Shown here: in pieces, positions 6,237 to 12,841 of the stretch
How positions within the stretch are numbered: position 1 is the first letter of the stretch
Layout: the number at the start of each line of letters is the position of its first letter
DNA from: Halobacteriales archaeon
Lineage (GTDB): Archaea; Halobacteriota; Halobacteria; Halorutilales; JAHENH01
Direction of reading: 5' to 3'
Length of the DNA: 12,988 nucleotides
Assembly: GCA_018609935.1 (NCBI GenBank)
Contig: JAHENH010000147.1
Coordinates: forward strand, 1 to 12,988
The notes under the pieces: generated by a model
What the model saw: only the letters and a program-made list of their open reading frames with translations
Told to the model about the DNA's origin: nothing
Databases searched by the model: none
Position numbers and translations under genes: made by a program

Positions 6237-7001
6237 ATGTCTGAAAAAAGAGAAGTCCAAGACATAAAATCAAAAAACAAAATTTTATCAAATCAACTAA
6301 CATATATAAAAAAACCTTATAATTTTTCTAAAATCCTAAAAAACTACAATGGAGAAATAGATGAATTACACAAATTTCTATTTCTTAATACCTCGTTTAA
6401 ACCCTCATCATTTAAAGTATCAATGAATATAGCTAGAGGTATAATAAAAAAAATTCCAGATCACTTAAAAAATAAAAAAATAAATAAAAGTGTAGATAAA
6501 AATAATCCAGACATATATAATAACCAAAATAAAATAATTAAATCATTAAAAACTATAAATAATAATGGAAAACAAGACCAATTAAAATTTATTAATAAAT
6601 TAATCCAAGAAATAAGTAATTCAAACCAAGAAACTAAAACAAAAATATCAAAAAAAATAAACAAAAAAGGACCAAAAATTTTTAATGAAACATCAGAAAT
6701 TCTAAATTACTTAAACCAAGAATACAAAATATTTTTTGATCAAATAAAACTCTCGACAAACAAAAAATCGAATGAGGATACAAATAAAAAATTAAATATA
6801 AACGAAATAATAGATATTGCAATATTATTATTAATGGGTTCAATAATAACACTAAATAATATAAATAAATCCCAAAAAGATAATTTATATTCGGGATTAA
6901 TAATAACAGCGTTTACCTTTGTTAAATATCCTAATCTAGAAAATAAAAAACCACAGAAACATGAATTCTCCATAAACCAAACCAAATTAAATGATTTTTA
7001 G
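6237..7001 (+). CDS. Unrecognised Lys/Asn-rich protein with two hydrophobic segments
   Basis: The protein has 254 residues; about 44 are Lys and 37 Asn, close to a third of the chain, making it strongly basic. No known family was recognised. Residues 1-185 are hydrophilic, with amphipathic helices (LKFINKLIQEISNSN, IFNETSEILNYLNQEYKIFF) and low-complexity Lys/Asn stretches. Two hydrophobic segments follow, IIDIAILLLMGSIITL (191-206) and YSGLIITAFTFVKY (218-231), separated by a short polar loop, which suggests a C-terminal membrane hairpin. A polar tail ends it. Codons are almost purely A/T in the third position, more so than in the neighbours. The long uninterrupted frame in such AT-rich DNA supports coding. 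Both flanks are gene-poor and AT-rich, which would fit recent acquisition or weak constraint. Confidence 0.65.
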   Translation: MSEKREVQDIKSKNKILSNQLTYIKKPYNFSKILKNYNGEIDELHKFLFLNTSFKPSSFKVSMNIARGIIKKIPDHLKNKKINKSVDKNNPDIYNNQNKIIKSLKTINNNGKQDQLKFINKLIQEISNSNQETKTKISKKINKKGPKIFNETSEILNYLNQEYKIFFDQIKLSTNKKSNEDTNKKLNINEIIDIAILLLMGSIITLNNINKSQKDNLYSGLIITAFTFVKYPNLENKKPQKHEFSINQTKLNDF

Positions 7002-7218
7002 TCTATAAAATATATAAAATCTCATACCAAACTACTAAATATATTTGTAAATATTTAAAGATATAGAACAAAAATTATATAGATATTAAATAAATATTAG
7101 ATATATTTAAAAATAATATTAAATACTTTTAAAAATTAAAATTTACTTAAAACAAAGACATTATAATAAATTAATTATATTAAGTTTATCTAGAGATATA
7201 TTAGGTTTATATATAGAT

Positions 7219-7638
7219 TTAAGGTTCTATTATTTCTATTAGATTATTTTCGATATCCTCTATAAATAATATTTTTGCTCCAGTCTCAGTTTTTTGAGGT
7301 GCACTAAGTGTTTTAACATCATCTGATAGGTCTTTAAAAAAATTCAATATATCTTCAGTTTCTAAACCAATATGTTGTATTCCTGGCTGATTAAGTTTAG
7401 TACAGCTACAAGTTTTTCCTTTAGGATTATATTCTACAAGTTCCAGAATCATTCTATCACAATCAAAATGAGCAAATTTAGCATTCGCCTCTTCAATATT
7501 AACACCTTTTGAAAAAGCATCCCCCGAAACAGAAAATTCATTTATTAAATTTAAACCTAATTTATTTTTATAGAAATTTAAACTAGTTTCTAAATCTTGT
7601 ACAGTTATACCACAATGATGCCCTTTAAGGTTTAACAT
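7219..7638 (-). CDS. VOC-superfamily metalloenzyme (glyoxalase / epimerase-like)
   Basis: At 139 residues this is the usual length of a two-module vicinal-oxygen-chelate protein. The four expected metal ligands are visible: His8 in GHHCGITV, Glu66 in MILELVEY, His89 in GIQHIGLETED and Glu135 in NNLIEIIEP. Each half has the beta-alpha-beta-beta-beta pattern, for example DLETSLNFYKNKLGLNLI for the first helix. The spacing is like lactoylglutathione lyase, methylmalonyl-CoA epimerase and related lyases; substrate cannot be assigned. A CSC motif (Cys77, Cys79) lies between the halves, along with Cys60 and Cys9. It is a single gene, divergent from the phosphate operon and convergent with the Lys/Asn-rich gene, with AT-rich promoter sequence (TATTTTTAATA) about 24 bases before the ATG. 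Family call is firm. Confidence 0.87.
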   Translation of the reverse strand: MLNLKGHHCGITVQDLETSLNFYKNKLGLNLINEFSVSGDAFSKGVNIEEANAKFAHFDCDRMILELVEYNPKGKTCSCTKLNQPGIQHIGLETEDILNFFKDLSDDVKTLSAPQKTETGAKILFIEDIENNLIEIIEP

Positions 7639-7700
7639 AAATTAAATATTATTTTATATTAAAAATATCTTTTCTTAATTATCTACATATAACTTATTGA

Positions 7701-7766
7701 TGTAATGATTGTAAAAAACTCATTTATCCTCTTCCTAAAAAGAAGAGGTCTTATTGGTCCATTACA
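7701..7766. other. Nested stem-loop, possible small RNA or control element
   Basis: An outer perfect 7-bp pair, TGTAATG (7701-7707) with CATTACA (7760-7766), encloses an inner perfect 7-bp pair, CCTCTTC (7728-7734) with GAAGAGG (7742-7748), whose loop is CTAAAAA. The inner stem is the most GC-rich paired element in this 290-base divergent region between the VOC gene and pstS. It could be a small RNA, part of a long pstS leader or a remnant of a mobile-element end. No known RNA family was recognised. Confidence 0.5.
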
Positions 7767-7846
7767 AACCTAAAATAATAAATAATTATTGATAAATTTT
7801 TATTTATTAAATATATCTAAATTATTATTTTAAGTAAAATTATTAC

Positions 7847-7884
7847 TATATAGTGTTATATATCTATATTACCAAGTATATAGT
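7847..7884 (+). promoter_or_regulatory. Spaced direct repeat upstream of pstS, possible regulator site
   Basis: TATATAGT occurs at 7847-7854 and 7877-7884, 30 bases apart (about three helical turns); the first copy is inside the palindrome ACTATATAGT (7845-7854). Both sit just upstream of the likely TATA box of pstS, where a phosphate-responsive regulator would be expected. The A/T-only sequence weakens the case. Confidence 0.35.
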
Positions 7885-7897
7885 ATAACTAGTATGT

Positions 7898-7905
7898 TTT
7901 TTATA
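7898..7905 (+). promoter_or_regulatory. TATA box of pstS
   Basis: TTTTTATA is centred about 27 bases before the ATG of pstS, fitting a leaderless transcript. GGTGG at 7911-7915 looks like a Shine-Dalgarno site but is 13 bases from the ATG and would lie outside a leaderless message. Confidence 0.45.
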
Positions 7906-7928
7906 GATATGGTGGTTTCAATTATCTA

Positions 7929-8924
7929 ATGTCAAAAAAAGAAGAGGGTAAGGGTTCGATTATTAAACGTAGAAACTTTTTGACTAAAATCGGTTTAGCT
8001 AGTGCGGTCACTCTAACTGGATGTATTAGTAACAATCAACAGAATAACCAAAATAGTTCAAATAGTCTGTCTGGAAGTATAAATATTTCAGGTAGCAGTA
8101 CTGTCTACCCAGTTTCTACAGCAATGTCAGAACTATTTGAACAAGAACATTCAGGAGTTGATTTTTCTATAAGTAGAGATGGGACAAGTGCTGGATTTCA
8201 AAATGCATTTATACCAGGTAGAAGTGATGTAAATGGTGCGAGCAGGCCTATTCAGGATAGTGAAAGACAGAGATGTATAGATAATGGATTTGAACCAATT
8301 GAGTTTCAAATTGCTAGAGATGCATTAACAATAATAGTTAATAATCAAAATGATTGGATTGAAGAAAACTGCATATCACTAGATACTCTTAGAGAAATTT
8401 GGTCTCCAGATACTAAACCAGAGACTTGGCAAGATGTTAATCCAAACTGGCCTGATAAAAAATTTCAGTTATATGGTGCTGCGACGACTTCAGGTACATT
8501 CGATTATTTTACAGAGCATATAGTAGGACAAGAAGATAAAATAAGACAAGATTTTGAAGGAACAGAACAAGACGATCTTATCGCCCGAGGTGTGGAAGGA
8601 AGCCTATACTCATTAGGTTATCTTCCTTTTTCATATTATACAAATAATCCGGATAGTACTAAAGCACTTAGTATTCAATCAAAAAATAATTGTATACAAC
8701 CTAGTTTGGAAAATGCTCAAGATGGTTCCTATCCCCTAGCACGTCCACTTTTTATATATGTTAATAGTCAGAAACTTCAGGAAAAACAACATCTACAAGA
8801 ATTTATAAAATTTTATATAAACAATTCCAAAGATCAAGAACTTATTGGCGAAACTATAGGATATGTACCAGCTAGCCAACAAACAGTAAATGAAAACATA
8901 AATAAACTTAATGAATATATTTAG
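7929..8924 (+). CDS. pstS: Phosphate-binding lipoprotein PstS (Tat-exported)
   Basis: The 331-residue protein is the extracytoplasmic phosphate receptor of the PstSCAB ABC importer. Its N-terminus has a twin-arginine motif (KRRNFLTK, 13-20), a short hydrophobic stretch and a lipobox LTGC with Cys32 as the probable lipidated residue, the export pattern common in haloarchaea. A Gln/Asn/Ser-rich linker (34-48) follows. The phosphate-binding fold is recognised from ISGSSTVYPVS (53-63), RDGTSAGF (83-90), GASRPIQD (103-110) and TTSGTFDYFTEH (around 185-196), in the normal order for PstS. It is the first gene of the pst operon; 76 bases with a perfect palindrome separate it from pstC, a common way to make more receptor than permease. 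Its direct-repeat promoter region may carry phosphate control. Confidence 0.95.
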   Translation: MSKKEEGKGSIIKRRNFLTKIGLASAVTLTGCISNNQQNNQNSSNSLSGSINISGSSTVYPVSTAMSELFEQEHSGVDFSISRDGTSAGFQNAFIPGRSDVNGASRPIQDSERQRCIDNGFEPIEFQIARDALTIIVNNQNDWIEENCISLDTLREIWSPDTKPETWQDVNPNWPDKKFQLYGAATTSGTFDYFTEHIVGQEDKIRQDFEGTEQDDLIARGVEGSLYSLGYLPFSYYTNNPDSTKALSIQSKNNCIQPSLENAQDGSYPLARPLFIYVNSQKLQEKQHLQEFIKFYINNSKDQELIGETIGYVPASQQTVNENINKLNEYI

Positions 8925-8966
8925 TAAAGAAAATTAATTATATAAAAATTGAAAATGAGAAAAATT

Positions 8967-8984
8967 AACTGAATATATTCAGTT
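8967..8984 (+). terminator. 18-bp perfect palindrome between pstS and pstC (possible attenuating hairpin)
   Basis: AACTGAATATATTCAGTT is a perfect palindrome followed directly by TT and ATTT. As RNA it can form a hairpin downstream of pstS, which could stop part of the transcripts or protect the pstS message, giving more receptor than permease. As DNA it could equally bind a dimeric regulator. Confidence 0.5.
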
Positions 8985-9000
8985 TTATTTATAACAATAG

Positions 9001-9939
9001 ATGAATAGCAAAGATACATCAGGATCATCTTTACAACGTAGTGGAATTAAAACTCAAAAAGAGAAAGCGTATAAGGCATTATTACTTTTTTGTGCTATAT
9101 TTACCGTTATTATAACAGTTGGTATTGTTGTTTCTCTTATAGATAATACTTTTATATTTTTTTCTCAGATATCACCCATAGAATTCTTTACAGGAGTTAA
9201 TTGGCATCCTTTAACAGCTGGAGAATATGGTGTTTTACCTCTTGTTACTGGTACTTTAATAATAACAGTTGGATCCGCTGTAATTGCTCTGCCAATAGGT
9301 CTTGCAGCCGCAATATATCTAAGTGAGTATGCTTCAGAAGCTATAAGAGCGGTTTTAAAGCCAGCTTTAGAGATTTTAGCTGGGGTTCCAACTATTGTAT
9401 ATGGATATTTTGCATTAGTTTACATAACCCCTCTGCTCAAAGGATTCATTCCAGCTATACAGCCATTTAATGCATTATCTGCAAGCATTGTAGTTGGTAT
9501 AATGATTATTCCTATGGTTTCTTCTATAAGTGAAGATGCACTTGATGCAGTTCCAGACTCTCTTAGACAAGCTGGATATGGTGTAGGATCCTCAAAGTTT
9601 GATGTATCAACTAAGATCGTGGTTCCTTCCGCATTTTCGGGTATTATATCCTCATATGTTCTCGCAATCTCTAGAGCTATTGGTGAAACAATGGCTGTTA
9701 CACTTGCTGCTGGACAAAGCCCTCATATGCCGTATTTCCCGAATATTATTCAAAATCTTACCGAATCAACTCAGACAATGACTGCAGCAATGGTTCAAAT
9801 AGCTGGTGCTGAGTCGCTTGGCCAAACTGCTGCGTATGATGCAATGTTTGCTATTGGAATAACTTTATTTGTCATGACTTTTAGTATGAATTTATTGGCT
9901 GAATATATTCGAAATAAATTCCAAGAAAAATATAAATAA
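9001..9939 (+). CDS. pstC: Phosphate ABC transporter permease PstC
   Basis: The 312-residue integral membrane protein is one of the two channel subunits. A first helix (residues ~25-47) is followed by an extracytoplasmic loop with GVNWHPLTAGEYGVLPL and then by further helices (LVTGTLIITVGSAVIALPIGLAAAIYL and others). The EAA loop that contacts the ATPase is seen at 179-212: DALDAVPDSLRQAGYGVGSS and KIVVPSAFSGI. The phrase ISRAIGETMAV (223-233) is typical of PstC. Length is close to bacterial PstC. Its stop codon overlaps the start codon of pstA by one base (TAATG), so the two are translationally coupled. No clear Shine-Dalgarno site precedes its ATG. Confidence 0.95.
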   Translation: MNSKDTSGSSLQRSGIKTQKEKAYKALLLFCAIFTVIITVGIVVSLIDNTFIFFSQISPIEFFTGVNWHPLTAGEYGVLPLVTGTLIITVGSAVIALPIGLAAAIYLSEYASEAIRAVLKPALEILAGVPTIVYGYFALVYITPLLKGFIPAIQPFNALSASIVVGIMIIPMVSSISEDALDAVPDSLRQAGYGVGSSKFDVSTKIVVPSAFSGIISSYVLAISRAIGETMAVTLAAGQSPHMPYFPNIIQNLTESTQTMTAAMVQIAGAESLGQTAAYDAMFAIGITLFVMTFSMNLLAEYIRNKFQEKYK

Positions 9940-11546
9940 TGGAAACAGATATTGATAAGATAACAAAGAATCGACAACAAATACTTAGAAATATCAAGGG
10001 AATTATTTTTAGATCTATTTTACTTGTTGCAACACTAATTGGTATTGTTTCTTTGTTTATTTTGATGATATATGTCTTTTCTGATGCTATAAATCCATTA
10101 TCAGGTGAGATTGGTTGGTATCTAGCATATTTTATAACAATTATCTTACCAATGTTAGGTTTCCTTTTTTACGCTTTAAGAGATCCCGATATATGGGGTA
10201 CTAGTATACAGTCATTTGGAGTATTATTTGGAGTTATTATTTTAGCTATTATGTCATATACAATTCCTCAAACTCTTAATCCATACGATATTTTCGTTTA
10301 TTTTCTTACAATTAGTATACCCATAACTATTGTTACAGTATATGGTTATAATAATCCAAAAGCTACATGGACAGGTACATTAATACCTATCGTAGCTGTT
10401 TTTGGATTGTTTCTTGGTTTTATATTCTTTGACTCTTTAGAAGTATATGTAGATATAGTCGAAGAATGGATTGTTTACTTATTTATTATTGGTATTCCAA
10501 TATCTATAAGTTTATGGATTATTACAAAATATGTCATAAGTGGATTTAATGAGAAAAAAGTTAGTTTATATTGTTTTGGTTTTACAACAATAATAGGACT
10601 TCTTGGTATTTTTCTTGGATATAACTCAAGTTTAGGTGTAATATTTTTCTCTACTATAATTTTTCCTTTAATATTCTATATTTCACATAATATATTAAAC
10701 AATAAAGAAGGTAGAATTGGTTTAGTTAGTCCATTAATACTTATATTAGGGATATTTTTAGGATTAACTATTACAGGACAGTTAGAACTATCAGGGCCTG
10801 AATCTTGGTTGAATATAAATTTTTTAACTGCAAGTTTTTCATCATTAAATCCAAGAGAGGCAGGTATATATCCCCAAGTAATAGGTTCTATATTGATAGT
10901 TGTACTGATGGCAATAGTTATCTTTCCGGTAGGTATAGGTGCAGCAATATATCTTGAAGAATACGCGCCTAAAACAGGTTTTTTAGGTAGGATAACTCAA
11001 TTTATCGAGCTAAATATTTCTAATCTTGCAGGAGTTCCATCAGTAGTATATGGTTTATTAGGTCTAGGATTAGTTATAAATGGATTAAATATAGAAAGAG
11101 GGTTGCTTTTGGTAGCCTCAATCACACTTGGTTTACTGATTTTGCCAATAGTTATAGTTTCAAGCCAAGAAGCAATAAGGTCTGTTCCGGACTCATTCAG
11201 ACAAGGATCCTATGGTGTAGGAGGCAGTAAATGGCAAACCCTAAAGAATATTGTATTACCAGAAGCTATGCCTGGAATTCTTACAGGAACAATACTTGCA
11301 CTCGGTAGAGCTATCGGTGAAACAGCTCCGTTAATAATAATTGGATTGTCGACAACTCAGTTTAGCCCACCTTCAGGTATAATGGAAAAAGCAACCGCAT
11401 TACCATTACAGATTTATGCAATAGCCTCATATCCACAACCTGAATACAGATATGGAGTAGTAGCAGCTGGAGTCGTAGTTCTTCTCACACTTATGTTAAT
11501 AATGAATGCTATAGCAATTATACTAAGAAATAAATACCAACGTTAA
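9939..11546 (+). CDS. pstA: Phosphate ABC transporter permease PstA with extended N-terminal membrane region
   Basis: The second channel subunit, 535 residues against about 300 in bacteria. The C-terminal ~230 residues are the normal permease core: VIGSILIVVLMAIVIFPVG (314-332), AAIYLEEYAPKTG (335-347), AGVPSVVYGLLGL (364-376), the EAA loop EAIRSVPDSFRQGSYGVGG and IVLPEAMPGILTG (411-450), and GRAIGETAPL (456-465). The first helix of bacterial PstA corresponds to residues ~22-48, and about eight additional hydrophobic helices (residues ~58-280) are inserted between it and the core. To my recollection, haloarchaeal PstA proteins have a similar extension. Its role is unknown; a contribution to anchoring or to sensing in salt is speculation. 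No pstB or phoU follows. Confidence 0.94.
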   Translation: METDIDKITKNRQQILRNIKGIIFRSILLVATLIGIVSLFILMIYVFSDAINPLSGEIGWYLAYFITIILPMLGFLFYALRDPDIWGTSIQSFGVLFGVIILAIMSYTIPQTLNPYDIFVYFLTISIPITIVTVYGYNNPKATWTGTLIPIVAVFGLFLGFIFFDSLEVYVDIVEEWIVYLFIIGIPISISLWIITKYVISGFNEKKVSLYCFGFTTIIGLLGIFLGYNSSLGVIFFSTIIFPLIFYISHNILNNKEGRIGLVSPLILILGIFLGLTITGQLELSGPESWLNINFLTASFSSLNPREAGIYPQVIGSILIVVLMAIVIFPVGIGAAIYLEEYAPKTGFLGRITQFIELNISNLAGVPSVVYGLLGLGLVINGLNIERGLLLVASITLGLLILPIVIVSSQEAIRSVPDSFRQGSYGVGGSKWQTLKNIVLPEAMPGILTGTILALGRAIGETAPLIIIGLSTTQFSPPSGIMEKATALPLQIYAIASYPQPEYRYGVVAAGVVVLLTLMLIMNAIAIILRNKYQR

Positions 11547-11582
11547 TGATATAGATAATTTATAATAATTTTGAAGATATAT

Positions 11583-11642
11583 AAATTTATTAATAAATTT
11601 GGGATTTTAATAATGATTAAAAATATATTTTCTTAAATATAT
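11583..11642. terminator. Convergent terminator zone between pstA and nadE
   Basis: An 18-bp perfect palindrome, AAATTTATTAATAAATTT (11583-11600), is followed by a perfect 8-bp hairpin, ATATATTT/AAATATAT with TCTT loop (11623-11630 and 11635-11642). The second ends four bases from the nadE stop codon. The two together sit where both convergent transcripts must end. Confidence 0.5.
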
Positions 11643-11646
11643 AGAT

Positions 11647-12702
11647 TTAGTAATCTTCAGAATGTCCAAGTGCTGACATTAATCTTTTTATATACCTACG
11701 GGAATATTCTTCCCCAAATACTCCTAAAATATAATCTTGTAGTAATTCAGGTGTCCATTCTCTTGCTTGGTATCCTTCAAGTTCCGATGGTCGTTTACTT
11801 AAAACTTCTAGGAGATGATGCATTTGAGCGTCTGTAATTCCTGAATCTTTTCCTGAAGGATTTATTTCAGGTTGTATGGATGTCTCTTGCTTTTGGGTTG
11901 GATATGTATCTGGGGTAGGAGGGGATTCCCTTTTATGTGTAGATTCTTGATACATTTTTAGATATTTATTTATAGTTTTAGTTTCTATATTTAGTAAATT
12001 AGCTACTTCATCAGTGTCTTTATTTCTGTCGAATATTAATTTAAATATACTATCTATTTTTCTATATGATTCACCAAGTTCTGATAGGTCGGTTTGCCCT
12101 TCCCATAATCCACCTGTAGGTTGTTTTTCTATTATCTTTTCTGATATATTGAGATTTTTAGCAAGTTTACGGACCTCAGTTTTATATATATCACCAATAG
12201 GCAATAAATCTACACCTCCATCACCATATTTTGTAAAATAACCAAGTAATCTTTCAGTTCTGTTAGTCGTCCCTAAAACTATATAATTCTTTTTATTTGC
12301 TTCAAAATATTCTAAAGCCATTCTAAGCCTAGTTGCAGAATTACCAACTGCTAAATCATATCTTTCATTATTTCCTTCAGTAATAGATAGAAAACTTTCT
12401 AAAAGTGGCTCAATATCTGTTTTTTGATATTCTATATTAAGATTTTCTGCGACTTCTACTGCATCCTGTATATTTTCCTGTTTATTTCTTTTTGTAGGAA
12501 GTATCATACCGTGAACTTTCCACGAACCAAGTGCTTTGACCGCAAGTGTAGTAGAAACAGTAGAATCTATACCCCCACTAAGACCCACAATCACCCCATT
12601 TGCATCAGCTTCTTCAAGAAATTGATTTATAAAATCAATTATTTTTTGTTCTATTTTAGAACCATTAAATTCCTCTTCAAATGGAAATTTACAAGTCGAC
12701 AT
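11647..12702 (-). CDS. nadE: Ammonia-dependent NAD synthetase with C-terminal IS630-like winged-helix domain
   Basis: Residues 1-265 are a standard NadE, which makes NAD from deamido-NAD, ATP and ammonia. The ATP pyrophosphatase loop SGGIDS (42-47), GTTNRTERLLGYFTKYGDGG (144-163), DLLPIGDIYKTEVRKLA (165-181) and PTGGLWEGQTDLSELG (195-210) are all present, and there is no glutaminase domain. The core ends as in archaeal NadE with HKRESPPTPD. About 85 residues follow: a Thr/Gln/Pro/Ser-rich linker (~262-287), then SGITDAQMHHLLEVL through SALGHSEDY (287-351). This last part has the pattern of the winged helix-turn-helix of IS630-type transposases (G-Y before W-T-P, FGEEYS, YIKRLMSALGHS). The stop comes directly after it. 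The reading frame is continuous, with no stop or shift at the junction. The fusion is either an exapted DNA-binding domain or a transposon-derived tail. The PII gene lies upstream on the same strand. Confidence 0.9.
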   Translation of the reverse strand: MSTCKFPFEEEFNGSKIEQKIIDFINQFLEEADANGVIVGLSGGIDSTVSTTLAVKALGSWKVHGMILPTKRNKQENIQDAVEVAENLNIEYQKTDIEPLLESFLSITEGNNERYDLAVGNSATRLRMALEYFEANKKNYIVLGTTNRTERLLGYFTKYGDGGVDLLPIGDIYKTEVRKLAKNLNISEKIIEKQPTGGLWEGQTDLSELGESYRKIDSIFKLIFDRNKDTDEVANLLNIETKTINKYLKMYQESTHKRESPPTPDTYPTQKQETSIQPEINPSGKDSGITDAQMHHLLEVLSKRPSELEGYQAREWTPELLQDYILGVFGEEYSRRYIKRLMSALGHSEDY

Positions 12703-12743
12703 ATCTCTTAAATATACCTAAAACTCTCGATACTAATTTGTTA

Positions 12744-12756
12744 TCTATTTTAAAAA
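12744..12756 (-). promoter_or_regulatory. Possible TATA-like stretch for nadE
   Basis: On the minus strand, TTTTTTAAAATAG lies about 48 bases before the nadE ATG, which would leave a leader of roughly 20 bases with AAGAG shortly before the start codon. If nadE has its own promoter, this is the best candidate; readthrough from the PII gene is the alternative. Confidence 0.25.
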
Positions 12757-12758
12757 AT

Positions 12759-12774
12759 AAAAACTGTAGTTTTT
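12759..12774 (-). terminator. Hairpin terminator after the PII gene
   Basis: AAAAACT (12759-12765) and AGTTTTT (12768-12774) are perfect complements. Read on the minus strand, the hairpin is followed by ATTTTTTAAAA, and a T-rich stretch (ATTTTTTATTTTTATT) precedes it. It probably ends the PII transcript, so nadE may be transcribed separately. Confidence 0.45.
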
Positions 12775-12841
12775 TAATAAAAATAAAAAATTTTGTAAAG
12801 TAAGAGAATAAAAGATTTCTAATTAATTATATATCCATTTT

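Noticed and set aside
6461..6985. Minus-strand hydrophobic ORFs (6461-6664 and 6740-6985) opposite the Lys/Asn-rich gene
   Set aside because: Lys/Asn codons read backwards give Phe/Leu/Ile, so apparent hydrophobic antisense ORFs are expected. The plus-strand frame is much longer and uninterrupted.
8910..9912. Three copies of TGAATATATT (end of pstS, the intergenic palindrome, end of pstC)
   Set aside because: Two copies are inside codons for Glu-Tyr-Ile at protein C-termini, so the recurrence is probably coincidence. Only the intergenic palindrome was kept.
12424..12711. Plus-strand open frames inside nadE (also 12014-12241)
   Set aside because: Antisense to well-conserved NadE motifs, no family resemblance.
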